A stretch of 8,417 nucleotides of DNA from Kordiimonadaceae bacterium (lineage in GTDB: Bacteria; Pseudomonadota; Alphaproteobacteria; Sphingomonadales; Kordiimonadaceae): positions 1 through 8,417 of the forward strand of contig JAESTR010000067.1 in NCBI GenBank assembly GCA_016763495.1. Reading direction: 5' to 3'. The notes below the pieces were generated by a model. It was not told the DNA's origin, did no database searches, and worked only from the letters and a program-made list of their open reading frames with translations. The translations under genes were made by a program, and so were the position numbers. Every line of letters begins with the position of its first letter. Positions within the stretch are counted from its first letter, which is position 1. This document shows positions 1 through 6,931 of the stretch, piece by piece.

Positions 1-586
1 GATCAAAATCATCATCTGATTGCAGGTGATTACCTGTGATAGCGATACCGTCACTATTCATACCGCAACGGGCTAAAATTCCGGCCTCCACAAATGTCAT
101 AATATCAGGCCCTATATCAGGACGAATACGTAAAACCATCGCAGCGTCAGCACATTCATCGCGCCAATCCCAATTTTGCCCATGAATAGTGTGACCATTA
201 GCTGTTATGTCGGCCTTTGCTATCGCGCCAGTGCAGCCATCAATATCCGTTTCCGCTTCTTTTTTGGCTTGCCTTCTTGTGCCGTACATAATCTCTGTTC
301 GAGCGTTAATGGCGACAATTTCTTCAGCAGGTAACTCCGCTCCTTCTGCGACGGCTTTGATCTCAGTTAACAAGTCAGGGTTATACTGCTCGATCTGAGG
401 CATAAAGTACCGCGCTAAGTCGCACGCTTTTTCCCAAGAAATACCTTTCTGCTCAAAAACATTCTTGTAAATATTGGCACTAACCCGGATCAAATCGCCA
501 GCCTGACGCCCATACTGCTTACCTCGCGCCGCAGCAGAACCGGAAACATCGAAAATTGGGAAAATACCATTGTCGTCGGAAGTCAT
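1..586 (-). CDS. Peptidase C45 / acyl-CoA:6-APA acyltransferase-like Ntn-hydrolase, C-terminus beyond window
   Basis: Partial gene read leftward from ATG at 586-584; 195 codons are visible and the frame stays open to the window edge. The protein resembles the fungal isopenicillin-N acyltransferase family (AAT, peptidase C45). Residues around 116-122 read DGCTGAI, followed by HGQNWDW, then FVEAGIL and GMNSDGIAITGN, which are the landmark segments of the family. In that family the proenzyme cleaves itself before a cysteine that becomes the N-terminal nucleophile; here this would be Gly117-Cys118, close to the Gly102-Cys103 site of the Penicillium enzyme. There is no signal peptide, so it should act in the cytoplasm. 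Bacterial members cleave or transfer acyl groups on amide bonds, but their substrates are mostly unknown. A purine-rich AGAGAG lies about 10 bases before the start. It lies 150 bases downstream of the receptor gene on the same strand, past a terminator. Family call is firm; the substrate is unknown. Confidence 0.88.
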   Translation of the reverse strand, partial: MTSDDNGIFPIFDVSGSAAARGKQYGRQAGDLIRVSANIYKNVFEQKGISWEKACDLARYFMPQIEQYNPDLLTEIKAVAEGAELPAEEIVAINARTEIMYGTRRQAKKEAETDIDGCTGAIAKADITANGHTIHGQNWDWRDECADAAMVLRIRPDIGPDIMTFVEAGILARCGMNSDGIAITGNHLQSDDDFD

Positions 587-680
587 ATACTTAATTCTCT
601 CTTAAAGACGGGCAACGCCAAAAGTGTTTTATTTAGGGATTTGAAACATTTTAAATTGCTGACCAAGCGCAACGTCTGGC

Positions 681-717
681 TTTAAAAGTTGGCGGGAGTC
701 TTATAACCTCCCGCCAA
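681..717 (-). terminator. Rho-independent terminator of the receptor gene
   Basis: A perfect 10-bp inverted repeat (TTGGCGGGAG at 689-698, CTCCCGCCAA at 708-717) has a 9-base loop. Read on the minus strand, the GC-rich hairpin is followed by CTTTTAAA, a short U-run. It begins about 20 bases after the receptor stop codon and lies before the C45 gene. Transcription into the C45 gene therefore needs read-through or its own promoter. The U-run is short, so termination may be partial. Confidence 0.75.
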
Positions 718-735
718 TAACCAAGCGCCTGAGCT

Positions 736-2922
736 TTATGTGTTAGAATTCGACCCGATACGTCCTGCGATCTGGCGGTTATTCCCGCCGAAAGTTTGGG
801 CAAACAAACTCAGATAAAATTTATCGGTCACATTTTCTACGGAGAGAGTAACTGTACCAATAGGCGATTCATAATCGAACGATACATCAAGTAAGGAGTA
901 TCCGACGAAGTCTGCTCTGGTATTGGCAGGGTCATAGTCTTTGTCAAAGAAAGTGGTTATTTGAGCCCGAGCACCCAGCTTGTCTGTCAGTTCCCCTTCA
1001 GCATACAAGGTCATCTTATTCGGGCTTATTGTATTTCCGTCAAGAAGGAGATCTACTTCGTCATCCCCATCTGAATCGCTTTTACCTGACTGGATTGAAA
1101 GCGTGCCACCAACTGAATACTCATCAGAGAGAGCAACATCAGCGCTAAGTTCAAAACCATCGATTTCAACACGTTCCCGCTGCACATCAAAAGTAGCATC
1201 TGCTTCAAAAGTAAGCGCAAGGCGCGAACCAAGTTCAGATGTTGATTTGAAGTATGCTGCAGATAGTTTCAGAAACTCATTAGTGTAAGAGATCCCAAAT
1301 TCCGTATTATCAACGATAATTGGTTCAAGGTTAACGGTTTCACCTACATTAAGCCCAGGCTCATTAATACCGCGTAAAACACGTCCTACATCAGGTACTG
1401 TAAAGCCTTGAGAGAAATTACCGAAAACATCTAGTTCATCAGTAACGTTGACGATAGCGCCGATATTATAAACAACGTTATCAAATGAAGGCTTTCCGCC
1501 TGCAACTTCTGTTGTCGTATAAAAACGAGGGTCTGAAGGGTCTAGGCGGCGAGTATTACCAGCGATTGATGTATAAGAAGCAACATCAAGTTCTGCAATT
1601 TCATACCGAAAGCCACCACTGACCGTCAACTTGTTAAAAAATGTTCTTTCAAGCTGAATGAAAGGCGCATAGTTTTTAAAAGTTGTCTCTGGCACCCACA
1701 ATCGGCCTGTCTGTGCCAATTCTTGTGATGTTTGATCTCTTAAATAGTCAAAACCCGTAATAATATTCACGCCGCTATTGAAAATATCATCCCGAACATA
1801 TGTTGTTCTTATACCGAATTTTTTCGACTGAATCGCTGACTGGTCATAAAGATCACCGATAGGGGCGAAATTAGGGTCCTGAAAAATACCAAACCGTCCG
1901 CCGCCGAAAATACCTTCAAAGTCCTGAAAGTATGCAAGCAAAGAAAGATTGCCGCCAGCAAAGTCTTCGTCTGTATATGAAAAGGAACCTGTAAGAGCGC
2001 TGTTAGAAGGCGGCGTGCCTTCAGCTTGGCCTTTTACTGCGATAGTAGGGATGCCCAAATCGCGATCACCATTTATATTCACATACTCGTCAGATTGTTT
2101 AATCTTAAAACGGTTAATCAATAGCTCTAGACGTTTGTCACCATCAATGTCGTACCCAAACTTACCGAAAAAGTTCAGTGCACCTGAATCCTGGGACCCA
2201 CCTTCTACGGGCTCAAAACCGATTGCATTGCCATCGCCATCACGACTAACGCCTCTATGCTCATATGAAGCTGATGCGATGAAATCAAATTTTTCGATCT
2301 TCTGACTAACTGAATAATATCCACGATATCCAAATGCATCGCCACCTAAGTCATCACTTGCCCGTATTTTAACAGACATTGTTTGCTCTAGGTCGCCACT
2401 AGGATTAGCAGACTTCGTTACAAAGTTGATAATGCCTCCAGTCGCACCAAGGCCCTGTATGGCATTTGCGCCTGGAATAACTTCAATTCTCGCGATGGCC
2501 TCTGGGTCAACCGTGAAACCAGACCGAGAACCGTTCCTCAGAGGGTTACTCTGGGGGATGCCATCAATCAAATACAGAGGCGTTCTTCCTCGGAAGCTTT
2601 CTCCTCTACTGGAAAAGCTCTGCCTGCTAGGAGAATAACCTGGAATGAGCTTGGCTAATACACTACTCAAATCCGGCGCTATGGCTATCTGCTTCTCTAG
2701 GCTTTCACCACCTATAAGTCTAATTGTATTGGGAATAGCGTTAGCTGGTTTATTCGACCGAAAAGCCGTCACCACAATTTCATCGACTGAAAACTCTAGA
2801 TTAGTATCTTCGCCATTCTCAGTTGGTTGCGCTAGGACACCCTCGCTAGCCGCCGCCATGGCAATAGCAGCTAAGCTAACACTTCTTAAATACCGCGAAT
2901 ACTTTGATTCCTGTTCTTGCAC
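736..2922 (-). CDS. TonB-dependent outer-membrane receptor (siderophore-receptor-like), probable C-terminal frameshift
   Basis: 728 residues, a usual length for these receptors. The start is GTG at 2922-2920, supported by a strong GAGGAGG seven bases upstream. A signal peptide is visible: basic residues before 14, hydrophobic 15-26, and likely cleavage after Ala31 (VLA|Q). The TonB box is DEIVVTA at 47-53. The plug domain follows (about 60-170), with LIDGIPQ, the segment IARIEVIPGANAI and then GATGGIINFVTK; the rest is a beta-barrel. The SQGFTVPDVGR segment and plug style recall ferric-siderophore receptors such as the aerobactin/IutA type, but the ligand cannot be read from sequence. The final residues are odd: the frame ends GRIGSNSNT, whereas another frame over the same DNA (766-743) reads RTYRVEF and stops, giving the aromatic C-terminal residue normal for this family. 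It is transcribed divergently from the GntR gene, which may control it. Confidence 0.93.
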   Translation of the reverse strand: MQEQESKYSRYLRSVSLAAIAMAAASEGVLAQPTENGEDTNLEFSVDEIVVTAFRSNKPANAIPNTIRLIGGESLEKQIAIAPDLSSVLAKLIPGYSPSRQSFSSRGESFRGRTPLYLIDGIPQSNPLRNGSRSGFTVDPEAIARIEVIPGANAIQGLGATGGIINFVTKSANPSGDLEQTMSVKIRASDDLGGDAFGYRGYYSVSQKIEKFDFIASASYEHRGVSRDGDGNAIGFEPVEGGSQDSGALNFFGKFGYDIDGDKRLELLINRFKIKQSDEYVNINGDRDLGIPTIAVKGQAEGTPPSNSALTGSFSYTDEDFAGGNLSLLAYFQDFEGIFGGGRFGIFQDPNFAPIGDLYDQSAIQSKKFGIRTTYVRDDIFNSGVNIITGFDYLRDQTSQELAQTGRLWVPETTFKNYAPFIQLERTFFNKLTVSGGFRYEIAELDVASYTSIAGNTRRLDPSDPRFYTTTEVAGGKPSFDNVVYNIGAIVNVTDELDVFGNFSQGFTVPDVGRVLRGINEPGLNVGETVNLEPIIVDNTEFGISYTNEFLKLSAAYFKSTSELGSRLALTFEADATFDVQRERVEIDGFELSADVALSDEYSVGGTLSIQSGKSDSDGDDEVDLLLDGNTISPNKMTLYAEGELTDKLGARAQITTFFDKDYDPANTRADFVGYSLLDVSFDYESPIGTVTLSVENVTDKFYLSLFAQTFGGNNRQIAGRIGSNSNT

Positions 2923-2931
2923 TTTGTTTCC

Positions 2932-2967
2932 TCCTCAACGTTTTTTATCCTCAACGTTTTTTATCCT
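2932..2967. repeat. Tandem 16-bp leader repeat (2.25 copies) carrying the receptor Shine-Dalgarno
   Basis: On the plus strand the unit TCCTCAACGTTTTTTA occurs at 2932-2947 and again at 2948-2963, followed by TCCT at 2964-2967. On the receptor mRNA each unit gives TTGAGGA, so a Shine-Dalgarno-like core is repeated. Only the copy nearest the start (extended to GAGGAGG) is correctly spaced from the GTG. The repeat looks like a simple slippage duplication within the 5' leader. Confidence 0.85.
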
Positions 2968-3090
2968 ACGCCACATTTTTCCTGCCGCGCACAAATAGAT
3001 ATATCGGTGAAGAATTATTATTGCAATCTTTTTTTGCGCTCTAATAATAATAAAGCAATTATTGGAATTAAAATAACTTTAATATCTATT

Positions 3091-3119
3091 ATTATAGCAC
3101 TTAATATATATTGATACAA
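3091..3119 (-). promoter_or_regulatory. Candidate sigma70-type promoter of the receptor gene
   Basis: On the minus strand TTGTAT (3119-3114) is followed by exactly 17 bases and then a consensus TATAAT (3096-3091). Transcription would start near 3084, giving a leader of about 160 bases before the GTG. The -35 half matches consensus at only three positions, as expected for an activated or regulated promoter. It overlaps the inverted repeat ATTGATACAAT (3110-3120). Confidence 0.55.
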
Positions 3120-3120
3120 T
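3110..3120. promoter_or_regulatory. Candidate GntR/FCD operator over the receptor -35 box
   Basis: ATTG-ATA-CAAT is an inverted repeat with ATTG half-sites. It covers the -35 hexamer of the proposed receptor promoter, so a bound protein would block RNA polymerase. The half-site matches the second palindrome at 3295-3306 next to the regulator gene. FCD-type GntR proteins often bind short AT-rich inverted repeats; the Caulobacter VanR operator ATTGGATCCAAT has the same outer half-sites. Confidence 0.4.
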
Positions 3121-3294
3121 TAAGCTAGTGTGCGTGGCAGGTAGATAATGTGTCGGAAAACTAGGCTTCACATGCAAATCTGCACGAGATGGTGCCTAAA
3201 AGACGGCGCTATGCTCAGCATGGACAAAGCGGGCTAAATCAACAAAGTAGACACACTAAGACCCACAGAAAATATCTCCTACGAGTTCATTTTT

Positions 3295-3306
3295 AATTGA
3301 TCAATT
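3295..3306. promoter_or_regulatory. 12-bp palindrome, candidate autoregulatory operator
   Basis: AATTGATCAATT is a perfect 12-bp palindrome about 70 bases before the regulator start. It contains ATTG-AT-CAAT, the same half-sites as 3110-3120 with one base less between them. It abuts a weak promoter for the regulator (TTGCGC 3305-3310, 18 bases, TATTAT 3329-3334). Binding here would fit autoregulation. Confidence 0.4.
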
Positions 3307-3334
3307 GCGCCATATTAGATTAGTTTGGTATTAT
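3305..3334 (+). promoter_or_regulatory. Weak candidate promoter of the GntR gene
   Basis: TTGCGC at 3305-3310 and TATTAT at 3329-3334 are separated by 18 bases, which would start transcription about 35 bases before the ATG. The -35 is poor and the area is AT-rich, so alternative -10 boxes exist. Its overlap with the palindrome at 3295-3306 makes it the preferred candidate. Confidence 0.3.
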
Positions 3335-3375
3335 TATTAATTTAGACCATTCGCATTTAAGGCCTAGAACACTGC

Positions 3376-4257
3376 ATGAAACTGAATAAATTACAGCATA
3401 AATTAACCGCCCAAATATGTGAATATTTAAAAGAGCTTGGCTATCCAGTTGATGTGGCGCTGAAAGCGAGCAGCTTGGCTGATAAATTCTCGGTCTCAAG
3501 AACGCCGGTACGCGTTGCTTTGCAGTATCTTTCAGAAAAAGGCTTGGTCGCAAACATCCCTAACCGAGGGTTTTTCTCAGTTCAAGTTTCAGCAAAGAAA
3601 ATCGATGCCCTAATCAGTGACTTTACAGCCACGCAAGTCGACTTGGTTGGCGAGATTGCGGAAGATCGTGTCTCTGATGCGCTAGAAGAAACAGTCACAG
3701 AATCGCATTTAATGCGCAAATATAATGTAGACCGTGTCACGTTGCTAAGCGTGTTAACCGAGCTGGAAGGTGATGGTCTTGTGTATGAAAACCCCGGCAG
3801 GGGCTGGTCTTTTATCCATGAACCAGATGCGCTGCAAGAAAGTTACAACTATAGGAAGATCATACTAGCAAATTGCCTGCTCGAACCAACATTTACCATT
3901 TGCCAAGATGCCATAGACGAGTGCCGCAAACAGCATGAGGAATATAAACAAGACAACCCTCCGACAGTGAAACGCTTTGTTGAAATCAATGCCAATTTTT
4001 ATAGTGTTATCGCCGAGTGTTCCGGCAACCGGTTTGTACAAATGACAATCAAACAACAGTCCCGAATTCGGCGCTTTCGTGATTTCACCTATTCTGGCAA
4101 AAATAACCATGAGCGCCTGCCCATTGTCTATGAGGCCCATATGTCCGTACTGAACGCGATTGAACAAAACGATGTGAATTTAGCTTCCACGCTACTTTGG
4201 GTACATCTAGATAAAATAGCAAAACAGCAAAAAGCTTCCGACGCTCGAGCATCCTAA
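3376..4257 (+). CDS. GntR-family regulator with two winged-helix segments and a degenerate FCD domain
   Basis: 293 residues, longer than the usual 220-250 of FCD-type GntR proteins. Residues 10-70 form a typical GntR winged helix (LADKFSVSRTPVRVALQYL, then GLVANIPNRGFF). Residues 90-147 look like a second copy: LMRKYNVDRVTLLSVLTEL, then GLVYENPGRGWSF, with the same spacing of helix, recognition helix and wing. An all-helical FCD ligand domain follows (about 155-285). Of the usual FCD metal ligands, the D..FH motif has become N205..FY209, while H255 and H277 remain, so metal and effector binding are probably altered. A weak AAGG lies about 13 bases before the ATG. It lies divergent to the receptor gene, and ATTG...CAAT repeats flank both promoters. 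It probably represses the receptor unit and itself, and perhaps the oxidoreductases; the inducer is unknown. Confidence 0.88.
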   Translation: MKLNKLQHKLTAQICEYLKELGYPVDVALKASSLADKFSVSRTPVRVALQYLSEKGLVANIPNRGFFSVQVSAKKIDALISDFTATQVDLVGEIAEDRVSDALEETVTESHLMRKYNVDRVTLLSVLTELEGDGLVYENPGRGWSFIHEPDALQESYNYRKIILANCLLEPTFTICQDAIDECRKQHEEYKQDNPPTVKRFVEINANFYSVIAECSGNRFVQMTIKQQSRIRRFRDFTYSGKNNHERLPIVYEAHMSVLNAIEQNDVNLASTLLWVHLDKIAKQQKASDARAS

Positions 4258-4419
4258 CACCGCGCAGGCACATTAGATGCTAAGATGCTGATGCCGTACA
4301 AAACAAGCCCTCTAATACGCAGAAAAGGTAACGCAGCGCAAATACCACCACCGATGAGCACAATGGCCATCGTGTTAATCCGCCACACCAGGAAAATAGC
4401 ACCAGTAATTCTGCCTTTA
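4258..4419. other. Convergent spacer between GntR and MDR genes
   Basis: Both flanking genes end here. An imperfect inverted repeat spans the regulator stop (AGCATCCTAA 4248-4257 with TTAGATGCT 4273-4281, one bulged base, 15-base loop) but has no T-run, so it is a doubtful terminator. On the minus strand a frame that enters from inside the MDR gene stays open through this spacer to 4254 and would encode a hydrophobic stretch (IFLVWRINTMAIVLIGGG). It has no ribosome binding site seen and is treated as a possible gene remnant, not a gene. Confidence 0.4.
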
Positions 4420-5373
4420 TCACGCCACGGAAAGAAGTATGCGGCCTTGTTTTCCACTTTTTTCAAATTTATCGAATGCTTTGTCGATATCTTCCAATTT
4501 AAAAACACTATCGATTGCTGGGACTATATTTTTTTCCGTTACGTGCCGTAATATAGTCTCGACTAGGGACTTGCTACCTTCATAAAGCAATAGCTCGCCG
4601 GCTCGCTTTGAGGATCTTTGTGCCTGTTGAAATCCGGATGGATCAGAGCTGGGCATTGAATTTACATACATACCCTGATTGGCAAGAAAACTCTCTACAT
4701 GCGAAAAACTGTATTTGTAAGGGCAGTCGATAATCAAATCAAATTCATCCCCCTTTTGCAGAGATTCTTGTGTGTCATATGGGCGAATATGATCAGCGCC
4801 CATTTCCTGAACCCAAGTGGCATTTTGTCTCGAACACACAGCGGTAACTTCTGCGCCTTTATACTTTGCATATTGTACACTGTAGATACCAAGGCCGCCG
4901 GAAGCCCCTATCACCAAGACCTTTTGTCCAGACGACGGCACAGCAATGTTCTCAAATATATCTATGGCTGCAGCACTCATTCCAAGAGTTGAAACTGCAT
5001 CCTCAAAAGAAATTAAATCCGGTATTATCCCAGCGTATTTTTCCTGAACACATATATACTGGGCGTGGCACCGGGCGCTTTCAAGAATATGCACAACACC
5101 CGCTATTCGGTCGCCTTTTCTAACGGTCTTTCCATCATTTTGAGCGATACCAGCAAATTCAAACCCTGTCATTGCAGCGCCATGCTTGCTCCATAATGGA
5201 CGAAAACTTTGATAACTTCCCCTACGCGTATGTACGTCTATTTCATTCACCACAGAAGCCCGCACTTCCACCAATATTTCACCGGAACCGGGAACTGGCA
5301 TCGACACAGATACAAGCGATAACTTACTCGCGCCCGGCTTCAAAGTTGCTGCTCGAATATACTGCGGTACCAT
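4420..5373 (-). CDS. Zinc-independent MDR oxidoreductase (quinone oxidoreductase-like)
   Basis: 317 residues, matching NADPH:quinone oxidoreductases and related enoyl/alkenal reductases of the medium-chain dehydrogenase/reductase superfamily. The N-terminal GroES-like domain (about 5-125) has GEILVEVRASVVNEID and GFEFAGI, followed by VRKGDRIAGVV. The Rossmann domain carries the nucleotide-binding loop GASGGLG at 156-162, then a beta-alpha unit ending TAVCS. The C-terminus has the usual AFDKFEKSGKQGRILL. The catalytic and structural zinc cysteines of alcohol dehydrogenases are absent, so a zinc-free hydride transfer is expected. The ATG at 5373 is chosen over the preceding in-frame TTG because AGGA sits seven bases upstream of it. 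It lies 56 bases downstream of the aldehyde dehydrogenase on the same strand, with no terminator seen between, so the two are probably co-transcribed. The substrate is unknown. Confidence 0.87.
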   Translation of the reverse strand: MVPQYIRAATLKPGASKLSLVSVSMPVPGSGEILVEVRASVVNEIDVHTRRGSYQSFRPLWSKHGAAMTGFEFAGIAQNDGKTVRKGDRIAGVVHILESARCHAQYICVQEKYAGIIPDLISFEDAVSTLGMSAAAIDIFENIAVPSSGQKVLVIGASGGLGIYSVQYAKYKGAEVTAVCSRQNATWVQEMGADHIRPYDTQESLQKGDEFDLIIDCPYKYSFSHVESFLANQGMYVNSMPSSDPSGFQQAQRSSKRAGELLLYEGSKSLVETILRHVTEKNIVPAIDSVFKLEDIDKAFDKFEKSGKQGRILLSVA

Positions 5374-5429
5374 CAAATTTTCCTGTGCATATGGGCTTGC
5401 CTACTAAACTGGTTTAATGAAAATTAATC

Positions 5430-6854
5430 CTATATGGGTGGGGAGATTAAGGCCTTTATTTCCATAAACTCTTCTAAGCCCCAGCTGGAAAACTCTCGTC
5501 CATTTCCTGACTGTTTAAATCCGCCGAAGGGAACATTTACATCCATTGAGGTTCCATTCAGGTATATGTTTCCCGCTTTGATCTTACAGCCCACTGCATA
5601 TGCTTGCGCCACTGGACCCGAGACATATCCCGCCAGCCCAAAAGGGGTGTCATTCGCAATTTCAATTGCGTCCTCAACCGTTTCATACGGAATCATAACA
5701 AGTACAGGGCCAAAAATTTCTTCCTGCGCGATAACCATATCATTTGTAACATCAGCAAAAATGGTAGGCTTTGCAAAATAGCCTTGCTCTAGCCCTTCAC
5801 ACTTTCCTAGCCCTCCAACGACCAGTCGTGCGCCTTCGTCCAACCCGGCTTGGATATACCTTTGCACTGAGGAGTATTGAGCTTCATTGGCCAAAGGCCC
5901 CATATAAACTTCATCAGCGGGTTTCCCGACGGTGATAGCTTCAGCAACCGAGCACGCTATCTTTACGGCCTCTGCATAATGCGCCGCCGGCACCAACATG
6001 CGACTAGGAGCGATACAGTTTTGTCCAGAATTTATAAAACAGGTTTGAACGCCTCCAGAAATAGCGGCCTCTAAATCAGCGCCATCCAGAATAATATTGG
6101 GCGACTTACCCCCAAATTCCTGCACCACCCGTTTCACTGTTGGTGCTGCAGCTTGTGCAACAGAAACACCACCACTTTGAGATCCAGTAAATGACACCAT
6201 ATCCACGCCAGAATGCTCTGCCAAAGCGTTACCAAGCACAGACCCTTTTCCATTAACCAAATTAAACACGCCCGCAGGCACACCTGCTTCGTCCATAATT
6301 TCAGCTAGTATACAAGCATCAAGCGGGGCGAGCTGGCTTGGCTTTATGATAACAGCGCAGCCAGCTGCAATTGCAGGGGCAACTTTGCTCATCACTTGGT
6401 GTTGAGGCCAGTTCCACGGCGTTATCAAAGCACAAACGCCTATAGGCTCGGCTACTACACTGGCCTCCCTCACCTTTTTTACAAAGTCATATGCTTCGAG
6501 TGCCTCAATTGCAGACTGGATATGCGCGAGTCCAAGGGGGGCTTGATACTGTTCGGCGAGCCATGCTGGAGCACCCATCTCAGCCGTCATAGAAGCAGCT
6601 AAATCTGCTAGTCTAGCTTCATATACTGTGCCTATTTTTTTCAACAAGGCGAGCCGTTCAGCCGGCGATGTTTCAGAAAAGGAGAAAGAAGCATTTCGGG
6701 CTGCCAAAACCGCCTCATCGATATCTGCCTGCGAACCTGAAGCAATGCTTCCGATTTGCACCTGCGTGGCGGGATCATAAACCGCTATTGTATTATCAGT
6801 TGAGGATGACCGCCAAGCGCCACCAATATACTGCTTTTCATACGTATAGAACAT
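5430..6854 (-). CDS. NAD(P)-dependent aldehyde dehydrogenase
   Basis: 474 residues from ATG at 6854, a normal ALDH length. It oxidises an aldehyde to the carboxylic acid in the cytoplasm. All core motifs are present: PWNWP with catalytic-pocket Asn148, KPSQ with cofactor Lys171, FTGSQSGG at 222-229, EFGGK with general-base Glu246, GQNC with nucleophile Cys280, EEIFGPV, and PFGGFKQSGNGRE near the end. In KPSQ the usual Glu of KPSE is Gln174; that Glu normally contacts the ribose hydroxyls of NAD, so NADP use may be easier. A longer frame opens at 6929 but is rejected: AGAGGG lies seven bases before 6854, the extra 25 residues do not look like ALDH, and the predicted transcript begins inside or after that start. 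It is first gene of the ALDH-MDR unit, divergent from the SDR gene through a shared palindromic promoter. The substrate is unknown. Confidence 0.92.
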   Translation of the reverse strand: MFYTYEKQYIGGAWRSSSTDNTIAVYDPATQVQIGSIASGSQADIDEAVLAARNASFSFSETSPAERLALLKKIGTVYEARLADLAASMTAEMGAPAWLAEQYQAPLGLAHIQSAIEALEAYDFVKKVREASVVAEPIGVCALITPWNWPQHQVMSKVAPAIAAGCAVIIKPSQLAPLDACILAEIMDEAGVPAGVFNLVNGKGSVLGNALAEHSGVDMVSFTGSQSGGVSVAQAAAPTVKRVVQEFGGKSPNIILDGADLEAAISGGVQTCFINSGQNCIAPSRMLVPAAHYAEAVKIACSVAEAITVGKPADEVYMGPLANEAQYSSVQRYIQAGLDEGARLVVGGLGKCEGLEQGYFAKPTIFADVTNDMVIAQEEIFGPVLVMIPYETVEDAIEIANDTPFGLAGYVSGPVAQAYAVGCKIKAGNIYLNGTSMDVNVPFGGFKQSGNGREFSSWGLEEFMEIKALISPPI

Positions 6855-6931
6855 AACCGTGCCCTCTGAGGTTTGCCGCAAAATTAAACCTGTGCGAAAT
6901 ATGGTCACGTATGCTGCGCGTACGCACAATT

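Larger units (their letters stand above)
2923..3375. other. Regulatory intergenic region between receptor and GntR genes
   Basis: The 453 bases separate the divergent receptor and regulator genes. The part nearest the receptor is its leader with the 16-bp repeat. The stretch 3000-3120 is very AT-rich and holds the receptor promoter. The stretch 3124-3290 has a more balanced composition and shows no convincing gene; a 29-codon frame at 3148-3237 on the plus strand is not supported. The last part holds a 12-bp palindrome and a likely -10 for the regulator. No tRNA, small-RNA or riboswitch pattern is recognised. Confidence 0.6.

Noticed and set aside
207..398. Plus-strand 63-codon frame within the C45 gene
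   Set aside because: It is the antisense of strongly conserved C45 sequence, including the catalytic cysteine region.
980..2998. Several plus-strand frames of 70-118 codons within the receptor gene
   Set aside because: They are antisense to the receptor coding sequence and have no family features.
3148..3237. 29-codon frame with a modest AGGT upstream, in the receptor/regulator spacer
   Set aside because: It is short, has no recognisable content and no matching promoter; it is most likely chance.
3126..3258. TAGTGTG...CACACTA inverted repeat bounding about 130 bases, considered as a MITE
   Set aside because: Only 7 bp match, there is no target duplication, and no second copy occurs in the window.
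4085..4551. Overlapping short frames on both strands at the GntR/MDR junction
   Set aside because: Most overlap real coding sequence and lack ribosome binding sites; only the hydrophobic minus-strand frame is kept as a weak finding.
5374..5376. TTG start one codon before the MDR ATG
   Set aside because: The adjacent ATG at 5373 is the stronger codon and has AGGA seven bases upstream.
6855..6929. 25-residue N-terminal extension of the aldehyde dehydrogenase
   Set aside because: The first codon lies at or upstream of the predicted transcript start, the residues are unlike ALDH, and a good ribosome binding site precedes the ATG at 6854.
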